A model generated the notes under the pieces. It had not been told where the DNA came from. It searched no databases and saw only the letters and a list, made by a program, of their open reading frames with translations. This document shows, piece after piece, positions 46,045-57,118 of a stretch of 64,000 nucleotides of DNA. Both the position numbers and the translations under genes were made by a program. Positions within the stretch are counted from its first letter, which is position 1. Each line of letters starts with the position of its first letter. The stretch comes from Trissonchulus latispiculum (lineage: Eukaryota; Nematoda; Enoplea; Enoplida; Ironidae), in the NCBI GenBank assembly GCA_030248195.1, contig JASAND010026696.1, positions 1 to 64,000 on the forward strand, read 5' to 3'.

Positions 46045-47560
46045 CAGCGTTTTTCGGCCATTTGGTGGTGCGCATATATAGTAAATCAGGGGTCGCTGAA
46101 AACGATGAGCATATCGCCGAAACCGACGGATGTGACCCTCGGGCTGCATGGCGCCCGTGGTTCCTCGCCCAGGGTCAAAGTGGGGAAAAGTAGCTAAAAA
46201 CGACTATTTTTGGCCTTTCTGGAGCAGCCATATGTTTTAAATCGGGGTCGCTGAACACGATAGGTATGTTTGCTTGTCAGTGTGGTGCCGCTGTTGCGCT
46301 GCACTGCGATGCAGCATGCCGCAGCGACGCTGGAGGTGCAACACCGTACAGCACGCCCTGTAACTTGCAATAGACAAGTGTGTAACTGCCTGAAAGCTTG
46401 CCCTTATATAGTTAGTCGGGGTCGCTGAACACGATGAGAGTATCCTCGGTCGCTGTGCGGCGCTGCTATCGTGCTGCGCTGCGGCGCTGCCGGTGCAGCA
46501 CCGTACAGCTTGCCCTGTAACTTGAAATGGACAAGTTGAAACTGCCTGAAAGCTTGCCCTTATATAGTAAATCGGGGTCGCTGAACACGATCCGAGAGTA
46601 TCCTCGTCGCTGTGCGGTGCTGCTATCGTGCTGCGCTGCGGCGCTGCAGGAGCCGACCCGAACAGCACGCTCTGTAACTTGAAATAGACAAGTTGAAACT
46701 GCCTGAAAACTTGCCCTTATATAGTTAGTCGCGGTCGCTGAACACGATGAGCATATTGTCGACACTGTGCGGTGCTGCTATCGTGCTGCGCTGCGGCGCT
46801 GCAACCGCAGCACGCTCTGTAACTTGAAATAGACAAGTTGAAACTGCCTGAAAGCTTGCCCTTATATAGTAAATCGGGGTCGCTGAACACTATGTGAGTA
46901 TACTCGACGCTGTGCGGCGCTGCTATCGTGCTGCGCTGCAGGTGCAGCACCGTACCGCACGCCCTGTAACTTGAAATGGACAAGTTGAAACTGCCTGAAA
47001 GCTTGCCCTTATATAGTAAATCGGGGTCGCTGAACACGATGAGCATATTGTCGACGCTGTGCGGTGCTGCTATCGTGCTGCGCTGCAGCCGCAGCACGCT
47101 CTGTAACTTGAAATAGACAATTTGAAACTGCCTGAAAGCTTGCCCTTATATAGTAAGTCGGGGTCGCTGAACACGATGAGCATATTGTCGACGCTGTGCG
47201 GTGCTGCTATCGTGCTGCGCTGCGGCGCTGCAGCCGCAGCACGCTCTGTAACTTGAAATAGACAAGTTGAAACTGCCTGAAAGCTTGCCCTTATATAGTA
47301 AATCGACTACGCTCGTTTCAATGGGCATATTGCCGAAACCGATGGAAGTGACCACTGGTCACTACGGCCTAGGGGACCTATTGACCACTGGTCAAACGGC
47401 CTAAAACAGCGTTTTTTGGCGTTTTGGTCGGGGGCATTTATAATAAATCGACTACGCTCGTTTCAATGGGCATATTGCCGAAACCGACGGATGTGACCCT
47501 CGGGCTGCATGGCGCCCGTGGTTCCCCGGCTAGGGTCAACGTTGGGAAAAGTCCCCAAAA
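46045..47560. repeat. satellite: seven ~145-bp units plus duplicated flanks
   Basis: GCTTGCCCTTATATAGTwAG TC recurs seven times at spacings of about 137-158 bp (near 46403, 46557, 46716, 46861, 47008, 47145, 47290). Each unit also carries GGGGTCGCTGAACACGATGA, GTGCTGCTATCGTGCTGCGC and CTGTAACTTGAAATAGACAA. The flanks 46105-46195 and 47470-47555 are copies of each other (GAAACCGACGGATGTGACCC, GGCTGCATGGCGCCCGTGG). Minus-strand frames translate the units, but unit lengths not divisible by 3 argue against a protein. Confidence 0.9.
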
Positions 47561-47645
47561 ACAGCGGTGGGAGGGTCCTGTGTGGGTCAAAATGAGAGCG
47601 AATATGCTGCCACGTACTCAACAACAATACCAAAAATGGAAGAAG

Positions 47646-48048
47646 ACAAGTAGGAAAAATGCTCCTTGCAGTCGCATGTAAAATGCAATATGAGCTGAGG
47701 CAGCGTTGTCACGTAAAAGACAAGATTTAAAATGCTTAATATGAGCCAGCATTTAAATGTGTAAAAGACAAGATTTAAATGCTTAATATGAGCAGCTCGC
47801 TTTCTCGGGCTCATATTGACGCCTTCAAGCTTGTAAGTAAACCTCAAGGTACTCAGTGAGGGTCAAGAAATGTCGACTAAACTGTATATATATACATCTC
47901 TCCTGACCTAAACGCCTCTATTAGCCGCTATAAAGACAACAGCAGGAACTGTCAGATCCTTATTCAGCACACTACACAGCAATAATGATAATGATCGTAA
48001 TGACGTTATAGCTCTAGCCCCGCATATTATAGCGCGTGTTATATTACG

Positions 48049-48124
<76 letters not shown>

Positions 48125-48554
48125 TAGCTTACATACTAGTGCGATTTCAGCTGGCAGCTTGTTATAACTGACTTCTGAAAGAGATGAGCTGGACTGTAAG
48201 TACAGAAATAAGCTGACATGTAATACGTTTTCGAAATAAAAGCGTTTGTTTTAATTAAATTACTTAGAGTTATCTTGTGGTTAGGCAACTTGACAAATAA
48301 ATAGGAATTTGTCGCATGTCACATTGGCGACAATAACGGGCCTTGAAGGAGTTATTTAAGTGGCTGTAAATGTGGCGTCAATATGAGCCCGAGAAAGCGA
48401 GCTGCTCATATTAAGCATTTAAATCTTGTCTTTTACACATTTAAATGCTGGCTCATATTAAGCATTTTAAATCTTGTCTTTTACGTATTTAAATGCTGCC
48501 CTTAGCTCATATTGCATTTTACATGCGACTGCAAGGAGCATTTTTCCTACTTGT
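47646..48554. mobile_element. foldback element with ~180-bp arms
   Basis: 47646-47823 and 48374-48554 are near-perfect inverse copies (ACAAGTAGGAAAAATGCTCC at the outer end, GAGCCCGAGAAAGCGAGCTG at the inner). Within each arm a GCTTAATATGAGC block is itself duplicated. The spacer contains a (TA)n tract. I could not recognise a target duplication. Confidence 0.8.
48051..48121. repeat. (TA)n microsatellite
   Basis: Uninterrupted TA run of about 70 bases within the spacer of the foldback. Confidence 0.95.
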
Positions 48555-48654
48555 ATATATATATTGTTGATTTTTAGTTGGAAATTATAACGTTTACAGC
48601 GAATCCGCGAATTTTTTTTAAATGTTTGACAGAAAAACTTTTTACCCCCTTATT

Positions 48655-48932
48655 TAGTAGTAGCAGTAGCAGTAGTGGTAGCAGTAGTAGTAGTAGCAGC
48701 AGCAGTAGTAGGTGGAGTAGAAGTAGTCGAAGTAGTAGTAAGAGTTGTTGTACGAGTAAGAGTAGTAGTAGTAGTACACAGAAGAGTAGTAGTGCTGGTG
48801 GTGGTAGTAGTAGACGTAGTAGAAGTAGTAGTAGTAGTAGTAGAGGTAGTGGTGGTAGTGGTGATGGTAGTGGTAGAACTGGTAGTAGAAGTAGCAGGAG
48901 TAGTAGTGGTAGTGGAAGTAGTAGTAGTAACT
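48655..48932 (+). repeat. imperfect (AGT)n trinucleotide repeat
   Basis: A 280-base run of AGT/GTA triplets with scattered AGC, GGT and AGA variants. It opens frames encoding poly-Ser, poly-Val and (minus strand) poly-Thr, none of which I take as a gene. Confidence 0.92.
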
Positions 48933-49119
48933 CTTGATGATCCTGTCAACGTTGCATTACCTGAAATACCAAATTATGTATTCCCTGTTTACACTATTTA
49001 CATCCACACAACAAAGTATCACTCACGCTGAAAAGACAATTACGTTTGCATTCCACCAAGATTAGTTATTAAAAAGTGAGTGGAGTAGGTTTACTAATTA
49101 AAAACCAATAAGAATTTAT

Positions 49120-49276
49120 CTAACATATTGGCAATCTTCTTTGCTGGCAAAACGTTTCGCAAGAACCCGATGGACGTTCCAGCACCATCTTCCATGACTC
49201 AGAGATCGGTTGATATATCACTTGAGTTTGTAGCACATCCAAAGCATTAGGATAGTTGTCAGCCCAATTTTCATAT
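49120..49276 (-). CDS. lectin-like gene, exon 4 (last)
   Basis: The last exon of the minus-strand gene that starts at or above 53563. It follows an ACAGTTTTCAG 3' splice site at 49277-49287 and joins the previous exon in phase. It encodes PYENWADNYPNALDV and ends ESWKMVLERPSGSCETFCQQ plus a short tail and TAG. YxNWAxxxP is the typical C-type lectin core segment. The following part lacks the expected cysteine and the usual Ca2+-site WND. An early frameshift in the exon would explain this, so the locus might be partly decayed. Confidence 0.6.
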
Positions 49277-49430
49277 CTGAAAACTGTAGTCCCACATTAG
49301 TCTCGGTTTCATATTGTCGTGGCAATTGTTGAGTATTGCCAGCTAGCTTATCAAACATTGAGTGTCAATTGAAACGGAATGGGTTAGTTCTAGCTGCTGT
49401 ATAATTTTATTTAAATATCAAAATACTTAC

Positions 49431-49520
49431 GGCAGTGAGCAATTTTGTGCATCATGGCTAACATAAAATATGTCTGGATAAGCACTATCTCGATAAATTC
49501 CAGTCCAAAATGAAACAGAC
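49431..49520 (-). CDS. lectin-like gene, exon 3
   Basis: A 90-base exon bounded by ATGTTTCAG before 49520 and a perfect 5' splice site GTAAGT after 49431. In phase with exon 2 it encodes PSVSFWTGIYRD followed by SAYPDIFYVSHDAQNCSLP. FWTGIYRD corresponds to the FWIGL-type hydrophobic core strand of C-type lectin domains. The phase agreement across three junctions is the main reason to believe the model. Confidence 0.7.
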
Positions 49521-51406
49521 CTGAAACATTTTAGTTGTCCAAATGAGAGTGGGTCTGAAATGGTTCAACTCGCGTCATATTAGACTGGCACAAAGGAGCA
49601 CTTAGAAACCGCACGAGCTTTACACAGATATAGATGAAAAAATTAAAAGTTTGACTGCAATATTATAGCATAAACTTAGGGACTGTTGATGTAGACCCTC
49701 CTAGATGTCGGAGGGGGTGCGCATAAGCATGTAAATTTGACATGAGGTAAGCGATTGGCCAATCACATGCGTGTTAGTCCAAACGCATACAAACACATGG
49801 TTAGCAACGCTAAGCGGTAACACCACCGTGATTTCGGCCTTAATGCGTCGAGAATCTCGCAGGTTTAATGCATTAGGAAGTGCTGAGTGTCGCACTCTTC
49901 CTATTATAGACTCTTGATATGATGTATTGTGAAATTTGAATCATTTAGTGAAAATTTCACCTCATCCTTCACCCTGATGTAATGTAAAGTAAGTTAAGAT
50001 TAATATATTATGATATGTTTTAGTTTTGCTAACTTTTGTTTTGTTCGAAGTTTATAGTTTCCAACAATAAGTTAAACTGTTTTTGTTACAGTTAAGTTAC
50101 AGCATTTTGTTGATTTGTTAGCCAGTTTCATTTGCTCCTTTAACAATGTTCATTTACTATAATTTACGCTATTTATGCAACAAGGTCAACTCCAAAGTTA
50201 TCTTGAAAATGGGGACAATACACTCGATTATTCAGCATCCGATAAATTCGATACACCCGATTTCTTTAAGCACCTTCCTGAGATGCCTAAGGTTATGCTT
50301 AAAAAGAATTACATTCTTGTTGAAAATAAGTAAGCTAGTATTTCTACAACCTTCCTTCTACTAAAACGTTCAGTTTTTCAAAGGTGTTTCACGGCACCCT
50401 CTGATTGAAAAATGAAGCAGCGGGATATACATGCGAAACATTGTGAGGTGACCACGACTGTCTTCCAGTCCAAAACTGGGTACACCCATACGGGGTCTGA
50501 TTCTGGGGGTCTAGCTTTCAGGAAATATCCCTGAAAGGTGTATATCCATAGGGTAACGTGGGGGAGATGGGGGTACAGACCCCCTCCCAGATCGACAAAA
50601 AACGGGTAGACCCCCCTCAGCGAAATGCAAAAAAGGGCAGACCCTCTCGTCCAGAAAGGAAAAAAGGATAGGCCCCTCAGCGATTATTACTAAAAATTGC
50701 TGATTTCTTAGCAAATTTTAGCGATTGAAAATCGCTGCAAATTGTTATTTTCACTAATTTTTGGTCAAAAACGTTAAAAATTAGCAATTTTTACTAGACC
50801 CTTTTAAAATTTTGGGATGTTTCAGGGGTAGACCTCCAGAATCGGACCCCGTTAATGTATGGGTGTATCCCTGAAATTTCCAATAGTGTAAAGGAGGGTC
50901 TACCCCAGAATTTGCAAAAATTGCTAATCTTACGTTTTTGGCCAAACATTAGTTAAAAATAAACGCTATTTTTAAGAAATGTTTTGGAAAAATAGCTCAA
51001 ATGTGTTTAAACATGTGCAAGTTTTTAAAAACCAGTGTGGGGTCTACTTTTCCCCTCTGGACGAGAGGGTCTACCCTTCTTTCCTTCTCGCTAAGGGGTC
51101 ACCCCTTGTTGTCGGTCAGGGATTATGGGAGTCGGTCAGGGAATATATCTGAACATCCTCCCCTTCCCCCCACGCTATCCTATCGGGCCATCTAATTCAA
51201 AAATAGGTGCATTCTTGTATAGATTGATAACTCTAGACTTTTACAGTACCTAATGTTGTCATGTACTTTCTTAAGTGTATACGTTATTCGCCCGAAATGC
51301 CATTTGCGCAGATGTATCATTTGTACTAAATTTTGCTTAGTGTGCCGCTATTATATTATGTGCATACTTTAAAGTTTAAATGTGGTAGCATAAAAAGTTT
51401 GGTTAC
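49521..51406 (-). other. intron of lectin-like gene with foldback remnants
   Basis: Non-coding. 50460-50720 and 51030-51185 contain inverse blocks (GTAACGTGGGGGAGATGGGG against CCTTCCCCCCACGCTATCC; CAGACCCTCTCGTCCAG against CTGGACGAGAGGGTCTAC), suggesting an old foldback element in the intron. Confidence 0.5.
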
Positions 51407-51587
51407 GGTTGGAACACTTCCAAGAATGCAGTTTCTTCCGCACTGTCATGAAAGTAAGGTAGAACTCCACCCCATTGACTGCAATATGCAACAGCATCAG
51501 TCCAGTTAGAAATCTTTCTATTGTTCGCAGCCAAGTAGCAGTGCTGACCTCCTGCTATGTTGGCATAATTTCCACTACAGGGTCCCA
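51407..51587 (-). CDS. lectin-like gene, exon 2 (N-terminal half of CTLD)
   Basis: Bounded by TTTTATTGTTTTAG before 51587 and GTAACC after 51407. With the single base carried from exon 1 it reads MGPCSGNYANIAGGQHCYLA followed by NWTDAVAYCSQWGGVLPYFH and DSAEETAFLEVFQ. This is a clear C-type-lectin-like start: the first Cys-Tyr, the WxxAxxYC helix, the GGxL turn and the ExxFL second helix. Such domains bind glycans or proteins outside the cell. Confidence 0.8.
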
Positions 51588-51594
51588 CTAAAAC

Positions 51595-51850
51595 AATAAA
51601 ATTCTGTAAAGCCGTGGTTACACTTGACAATCTTGTGACAACGTGTATGTTGCTACAAAGCGTTGTCACAACTTTCGTTGCTACAGAATTGTGACAAAGT
51701 TGTTCATGTAACCAAACGAAACGCTATGACAGCTGTTAACTTACTGCTGACTTCAATGTGGCAGCACCTTAGTAATAGCGTTGGCTCAACAGCAATTATG
51801 CGTTGTCACGATCTGTTAACACATGTAACCACTAGTACCCACATGTAACC
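51595..51850. repeat. MITE-like sequence with GTGGTTACA ends
   Basis: GTGGTTACACTTGACA at 51611 faces ACACATGTAACCAC at 51820. GTTGTCAC/GTGACAAC motifs recur between them. It lies in the intron upstream of exon 2 and adjoins the next element. Confidence 0.45.
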
Positions 51851-51853
51851 ACC

Positions 51854-52202
51854 CAGAGTTGGAAGTTGGTCGTAATTTCGTGACCCGCGGGTACCCGCGA
51901 CCCGTGGACCCCTGACCCGCGACCCACGACCCGCGACCCACTGAAATTTCGTCGACCCACTTGACCCACTTCTTAAATTTGGAAATTTGTGCATATTTAA
52001 GTACTCTGTAGCATGCATCGGGCAAAATTAACAATTTAAAAATGTGCGTAGTGAAGTATTAAAGCTTTCAAACAAAACTTTGGCGTTCACAGCTAACTAC
52101 AGCATGTTTCATCTTGGTTTTCGTTAGTTCTGAGGATGCTATGCTATCGCGAAAGTGTTGGGATCACGACCCGCGGGTACCCGCGACCCACTTCCAACTC
52201 TG
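51854..52202. mobile_element. hAT-like element H (GACCCGCG arrays)
   Basis: The inverted ends are CAGAGTTGGAAGTTGGTCG and CGACCCACTTCCAACTCTG. GACCCGCG, CGGGTACCCGCG and GACCCAC motifs are arrayed inside. Unlike the other members, the flanks show no 8-bp duplication (TAACCACC against TATTACAG), so a flank was lost or two copies recombined. Confidence 0.7.
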
Positions 52203-53167
52203 TATTACAGTACCTCCATCACAACTGTGGGTGACAACAACAGCTACAACCACGTCTGTACAATTAAATTGCACTTATATTTTCGAGGGGGCTTGTATGA
52301 TAACCATAAATTAGCGAACATAATTATATAAGTTTTCAATTGGTAATGAATGTGCAGTAAAAACATGGGGTATGTCTCGATCACCTTCCATCCCTCAAAT
52401 TCTTAAAGCGTAAATTTGGTATGGGTATGTTTTCGACCACGCTGAGAACTCTTGCTTCTTCGAATAGAGTCTCTGATTGTACCAATGTCCTAGCAAATTT
52501 ACGTAGTTTTGCAAAATCTACAGGGCTATTGTAACGGATTAAGGTGACGCATGGTCAACCTTTCCGTTGCTGGCGGTTGTAGCTAGGCTAGCTACCCGTC
52601 AGGCTTAGTATAACATCATCACTGGTGGGCTGGATCTATTTTGCAAGTCACGTAGCTCCCCCAACGTGTACGTTTGGGATTGGTGGGTTCCCCACTTGCT
52701 ATATTCGGAGCGACGTGATTGGGGGAAAACTTTCACTAGGGAGAGCTCGTGGGAGGGTCCAACCCAACACTCGCTCCCCTATCACTTCTAGTGTTTTTTG
52801 TCTTTACGTGCGCTTGCTGTTTATCATCTCTCTCTCCCCCTTTTTGCTGTGTAATTCCGTTTGTATATTTGGCCCTGTGTAGCTCTCCCGGGAGCTACTG
52901 GTACGTTGGTGAGTCCCCCATTTGTGTAAGTCTATTGTTTGTTTGTGTGTTTGCTTGAGGGTTTTGCCCATATAACTTTGTGCCACGGTCTCCGCATCCG
53001 CTACGTCTGGGTGTGGTAACGGCGCTACTAGGCAAGGAAACTTACTATCCCCGCTACACTATTGATTACAGACGTATGTATTGATTGTATTGTATTATTG
53101 TATTACATATGTACTACAGCTCGTAAGTGAAACATCAATTATTAGAATATATTAGGTGTTTACCTAC
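52203..53167 (-). other. remainder of intron 1 of lectin-like gene
   Basis: No coding exon seen. 52560-53050 is a GC-richer stretch of unknown origin (for example GCTCTCCCGGGAGCTACTGG), possibly a repeat. Confidence 0.4.
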
Positions 53168-53563
53168 TTTCACACCTGCACAGCTGTATTTGGCTGTAAA
53201 ACGATCCTGTACAGAGATAAGTTCCAGCGTCTTCTGTACAGTCAGAAACGCTGCAAGTTTCTCCACTAATAATACCAATAAAATCATCCGCCGGGCGAAC
53301 TTGTGGAGTAGACGAACAGGTGTATCCAGAAATTAAAGCCTCTTGGGAAAGAACTTCAACCAATATATTGGAATTATTACAGGGACCAGGAACGCATGCC
53401 AGCTGATAAAAGTCGCAGAAGGAATTACAGTCTTGCTGACTTGCCGGTAATCCGTAATAGTAACCATCACCATACAGCGCAAACGCTTCACCATGCGGAA
53501 GTAGGCCTGCAATACTAAACCAAACAATATTGTCTGGTTTAAGCGCGTTAAGAAATATGTCAT
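53168..53563 (-). CDS. lectin-like gene, exon 1 seen (cysteine-rich domain)
   Basis: A 396-base exon after TTTCTGTCGATTAG (ending 53564) and before GTAGGT at 53167. It encodes a cysteine-rich domain: GDGYYYGLPASQQDCNSFC, YQLACVPGPCNN, SGETCSVSDC, GTYLCTGSF and IQLCRCE, joining exon 2 in phase as ...LCRCEM-GPCSG. The spacing resembles the exon at 6045-6493 (YLLGKPNWG...DDYC...FCLCKM), so these are two copies of a divergent lectin-like domain. Earlier exons, including a signal peptide, should lie above 53563 but were not identified. Extracellular location is inferred. Confidence 0.7.
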
Positions 53564-54060
53564 CTAATCGACAGAAATAAATGCAAAAATTTAGTATACA
53601 ACAAGAATTCAGAAAGGTCATGCATTAGTTTGTTCTTTCTGTCATTTTTGGGCTGCTAAATTAATGTCAGTAATGTCAGGTCCAGTATAGTCAAAGAAGT
53701 AGCGTGATTAGGTGTAACAATGTTTTTCTATAACATTACCAATAAAAGCTTCGAAAGTCAGCTGGCCGGATTTGGCGGTTTCTGCCTGCATTTCAGATAA
53801 GCTGCTGATGCAGTGTTCAATCAAAGATAAGGTTTCAGTCAATTATTACGAGGTGTGTATCTAAATTCGTTTTTACTTAAATTTTTCTCAGAAAACCGAT
53901 TTTGTGTGTATGGGACTCCTTTTTCTTCCTTGGTGAAAGTTGGAGCGTATCCAAATGGAAAGCCTCAATATCCTTGTCCCAGCCACCAGCCCACGTCCAA
54001 GTGCGAAACTGAAGCTGTTAGTGTGTATTGCTAAATAAACTATGTTCGATTTAGATGCAG
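53564..54060. other. unassigned, upstream of lectin-like exon
   Basis: Probably intron or promoter of the lectin-like gene. No further exon with good splice sites was found. Confidence 0.35.
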
Positions 54061-54496
54061 GTTCACAATTCGGTAGTGTATGCCTGAAGTCTTTCCCGTT
54101 TAGCATATCGATTAAAAATAGCTTAAACAGAGAACTTAGAACACAATACCTTTAATCTAAGCTCTACAAATCAAAATTGTACATTTCCAGTTGATTCACA
54201 AGAAATAATCAAGAAAACGTTTCGAACAAGAACCGTATCTACTTCATACAAATTACAAAACTAAACAGGCAACACAAAATAGGAAATTATCCTAAACCAA
54301 CCTACTCCACTGAACAGATACCCAACACTAACTAAGTTCTTGCACCGCAAGTGACTCCATCTTGAAAAACTAATTAATCGGCTCACCTAGAAATTGCTTT
54401 ATTGATTTATCAGAATTTTTAAGAAAAATACAGGAAACTTGAGAAAAATTTCACAAATTTAACCCCCTCTTTACGCCGGTACACATATTAGTAGGA
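54061..54496. repeat. 436-bp dispersed repeat, copy 1 (empty site)
   Basis: More than 90 percent similar by eye to 57119-57828 after removal of the insertion there (shared GGTAGTGTATGCCTGAAGTC, AACGTTTCGAACAAGA, CTTTACGCCGGTACACATAT). It is A/C-rich on this strand with no coding capacity. It could be an LTR or UTR piece of a retroelement. Confidence 0.8.
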
Positions 54497-55260
54497 TAAC
54501 ACTTGAAATAGCAAACGTATCTTACTTACAAGAACGGTAAAACGCGACTGATATATTTGAAAAAAACCGTGAAACTACACTAGAGAAACTCCGTATAGCC
54601 TGACACAGGTTAGGAGCCACAATACACACGGGTCCGGTCATCAGGCTGGATAAAGCAAAAATACGACAACAGGCAAATACAAGACAATACAGACGACAAA
54701 CAATACAAAATTGTACAGACGCAGCCGCAGCGCTGTTAAACGACATGAAAATACAACAGAACCAATGGCGAACAACTGTTCCCGAATCTTCGGCGAAACT
54801 GTGCAAAGATAATTTGATGAAGAATATGAAACAACCGGATATATATATATATATATTTATATATTTATATATATATATATATATTTATATATATAATATC
54901 TTGTCACTTTGGAGTTGGAAACGGAACTAATAATAGTGTACTGCTGATGTCATTGATGTCTAATTGTTCGATTCTACCAATTGAATGCTTATTATAGTTT
55001 ACCAGTTTAATACGATATCACAGTTACGACACAATTCGACACGATTTGACAACTTTCGGCCTTAATTAATACATAATCAATTAATTAACAATAACTTAAT
55101 GTCGGTTTCTTCTGTCTGTTAACGTACTTTTACTGTATTTACGCCTGTTCGAGTCCAATTAAGAGCACAAGTCGCTGTTACTTCACATTTCTTCCTTCCT
55201 CATTTCTTCATATATATGAGTCGATTTCTGAGACATTCGCCCGTGCTACCTGTACTTCCT
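54497..55260. other. unassigned, with TA-rich microsatellite
   Basis: A minus-strand frame (54522-54806) has no domain and follows the T/G-rich bias of the region. A (TA)n/(TTTATA)n tract lies at 54838-54897. Confidence 0.4.
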
Positions 55261-56305
55261 GACAACCTTCAAAACTCGAATTGGCTCAAGCTATCAGCAA
55301 TTGTAGCAAACCGGAGTAAAAGGAAAACCTCCTAATATTAGAGCTCAACTCCGCATATTCAGTGAGTTACAGCAAAATCAGTGATTTTCGACTCTGCCAC
55401 TGACGTCGCCGTGTGACTTCACCAATTAAAATTGTGTGCAGGCCGACAGAGTAAAGTCAGACAGGTCAAACCTTAATAATACAGGCGCCATATATGAGCC
55501 GCCTATCGCTGTAATTTTGAGCTTTCTAGTATTTATATTCGGCAGTTTGCAGCAATCAGAACTTGGCTTAACCCTCCATTATCACTAAGCGCATTTCCAC
55601 ATTTTTGGACCTAGCATTTTATTTTTTCGATTTTTCAACACCCAAAACGCGACCGAAAAATCGAAAAATAAAATATCTCAGATTTGGCTGAAATTGATCT
55701 AAAACACTGTCTATGGTACCTAGTTTATGTGCTGAAAATATTAGCTCACTATCTTTTCACATTAGTCGGCTATGGCGGCCCAAACTTGACTTAATCGATG
55801 TTTTGGCCCAAAATCGGCGATTTTTCGAACTTCGAAGAGCCATATCTCAAAAGTGGGTCTGGTATTTTGCTCATTTTTTCCAAGGACAATGGTAGTGTAT
55901 AGATAAATAACATTTATAAAAATTGCGTGGTACTAAGGCATAATAAGTTTGCCAGGTCAAAAAATGTGCAAATGCGATTACTGATAATTGAGGCTTAAGC
56001 GAAGTTCTGATTGCTGCAAACGGCCGAATATGAATGCTAAAAAGCTCAAATTTGCAGCGACAGGTGGCTCGTATATGGCGCCTGTATTATTACAGTTTGA
56101 CCTGTCTGACTTTACTCTGTCGGCCTGCACACAATTTTAATTGGCAAAGTCATACGGCGACGTCAGTGACAGAGTCGAAAATCACTAATTTTTGCTGTAA
56201 CTCACTGAATATGCGGAGTTGAATTCTAATATTCGGAGGTCTTCCTTTTACTCCGGGCTGCTACTAGTGCTCAAAGTTTGAGCCAATTCGGTTTTGAAGC
56301 TTGTC
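55261..56305. mobile_element. foldback element with ~380-bp arms
   Basis: 55261-55640 is matched inverted by 55900-56305 with moderate divergence. CTTCAAAACTCGAATTGGCT faces AGCCAATTCGGTTTTGAAG, GTGTGCAGGCCGACAGAGTA faces TACTCTGTCGGCCTGCACAC, and GACAGGTCAAACC faces GGTTTGACCTGTC in spirit. The spacer contains AAAATCG/CGATTTT motifs. It has no coding capacity and no clear target duplication. Confidence 0.75.
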
Positions 56306-56509
56306 CATGGCTTGGTTGCCCCTACCTGAAATCGGCTCGAAACCAGAAACCAGAAATATATATATTCATCTGTATTCACCTGTCCCCGCGAGTGCGAGGG
56401 ACCGTTGCTATGGCTAGTTTTTCACCACCAGCGGTCGCGACCTACTGCATGAGCTTAGCAATTCGATTAACGAGTAGTGCTTCCAAAGTTTCCATGGTAT
56501 TTCTCTGAA

Positions 56510-56849
56510 GGCCGGCTCCTTCTCTCTGGCAACAGTTCGAGCCCATGTCTCAAATGCTCTTCCTCTTGGCCGTTTCTATCCGGCTGGGATATAAGGTACT
56601 GCTTTGCCAGGCGAAGGGGACCCATCCGTAGAACGTGACCTAGCTATCAAAGTCGGCGTCCTCTGACAAGTTCGTCTACAGATCAAGCGCGGTGGCAAGA
56701 AAGGTAGATAACGCAGGTTCTGATTCGGTTCCTCTTGCTTACGCTTAGCAGACGCCGTAAGCACATGTTTTCAAAGGTTCTTAGGGAAGCAACATCCACA
56801 TGCCTGGTAATCCATGCCTCACACCCATGCAGCAGAGTGGGTACAATCG

Positions 56850-56850
<1 letters not shown>
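56510..56850 (-). pseudogene. LINE retrotransposon tail (post-RT region), decayed
   Basis: The minus strand reads AIVPTLLHGCEAWITRHVDV, then LRTFENMCLRRLLSVS. This is the segment after the reverse-transcriptase core in many non-LTR elements, which carry LLYGxExW followed by LxxFExxxLRxIL. Beyond it, matches to the usual GxVxRM...PxRIETAKR-type stretch are spread over several frames, with stops. The upstream end is cut at a (TA)n run (56851-56884). The RT core, endonuclease and 3' tail are absent. Confidence 0.6.
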
Positions 56851-56891
<41 letters not shown>

Positions 56892-57118
56892 ACAATGCCA
56901 GAACATAACGTAGCTTAATGGAAAGCCTATTTCTAAAAGCTTAATGCACATATTTATAAAGCACAACATATAAAACACCGACGAAGCATGGGCAAAGAAT
57001 AACAGCGCAAACAAAACGGCAAGAATTTTGAAGGAAATGTATTCCCTCTATTTTAGAACAGAAAATTTATTTAATTTAATTTAATAGGGCTTTTAATGGA
57101 TGGAATTGGCATGGCAGG

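Noticed and set aside
46237..47355. Minus-strand repeat protein (SDPDLLYKGKLSGSFNLSIS units)
   Set aside because: The ~145-bp satellite units vary in length and are not multiples of 3, so the frame is broken between units; typical satellite artefact.
48578..49031. Ser-, Val- and Thr-rich open frames of 99-119 residues
   Set aside because: They translate an imperfect (AGT)n repeat in three registers on both strands; no start context, splice site or domain.
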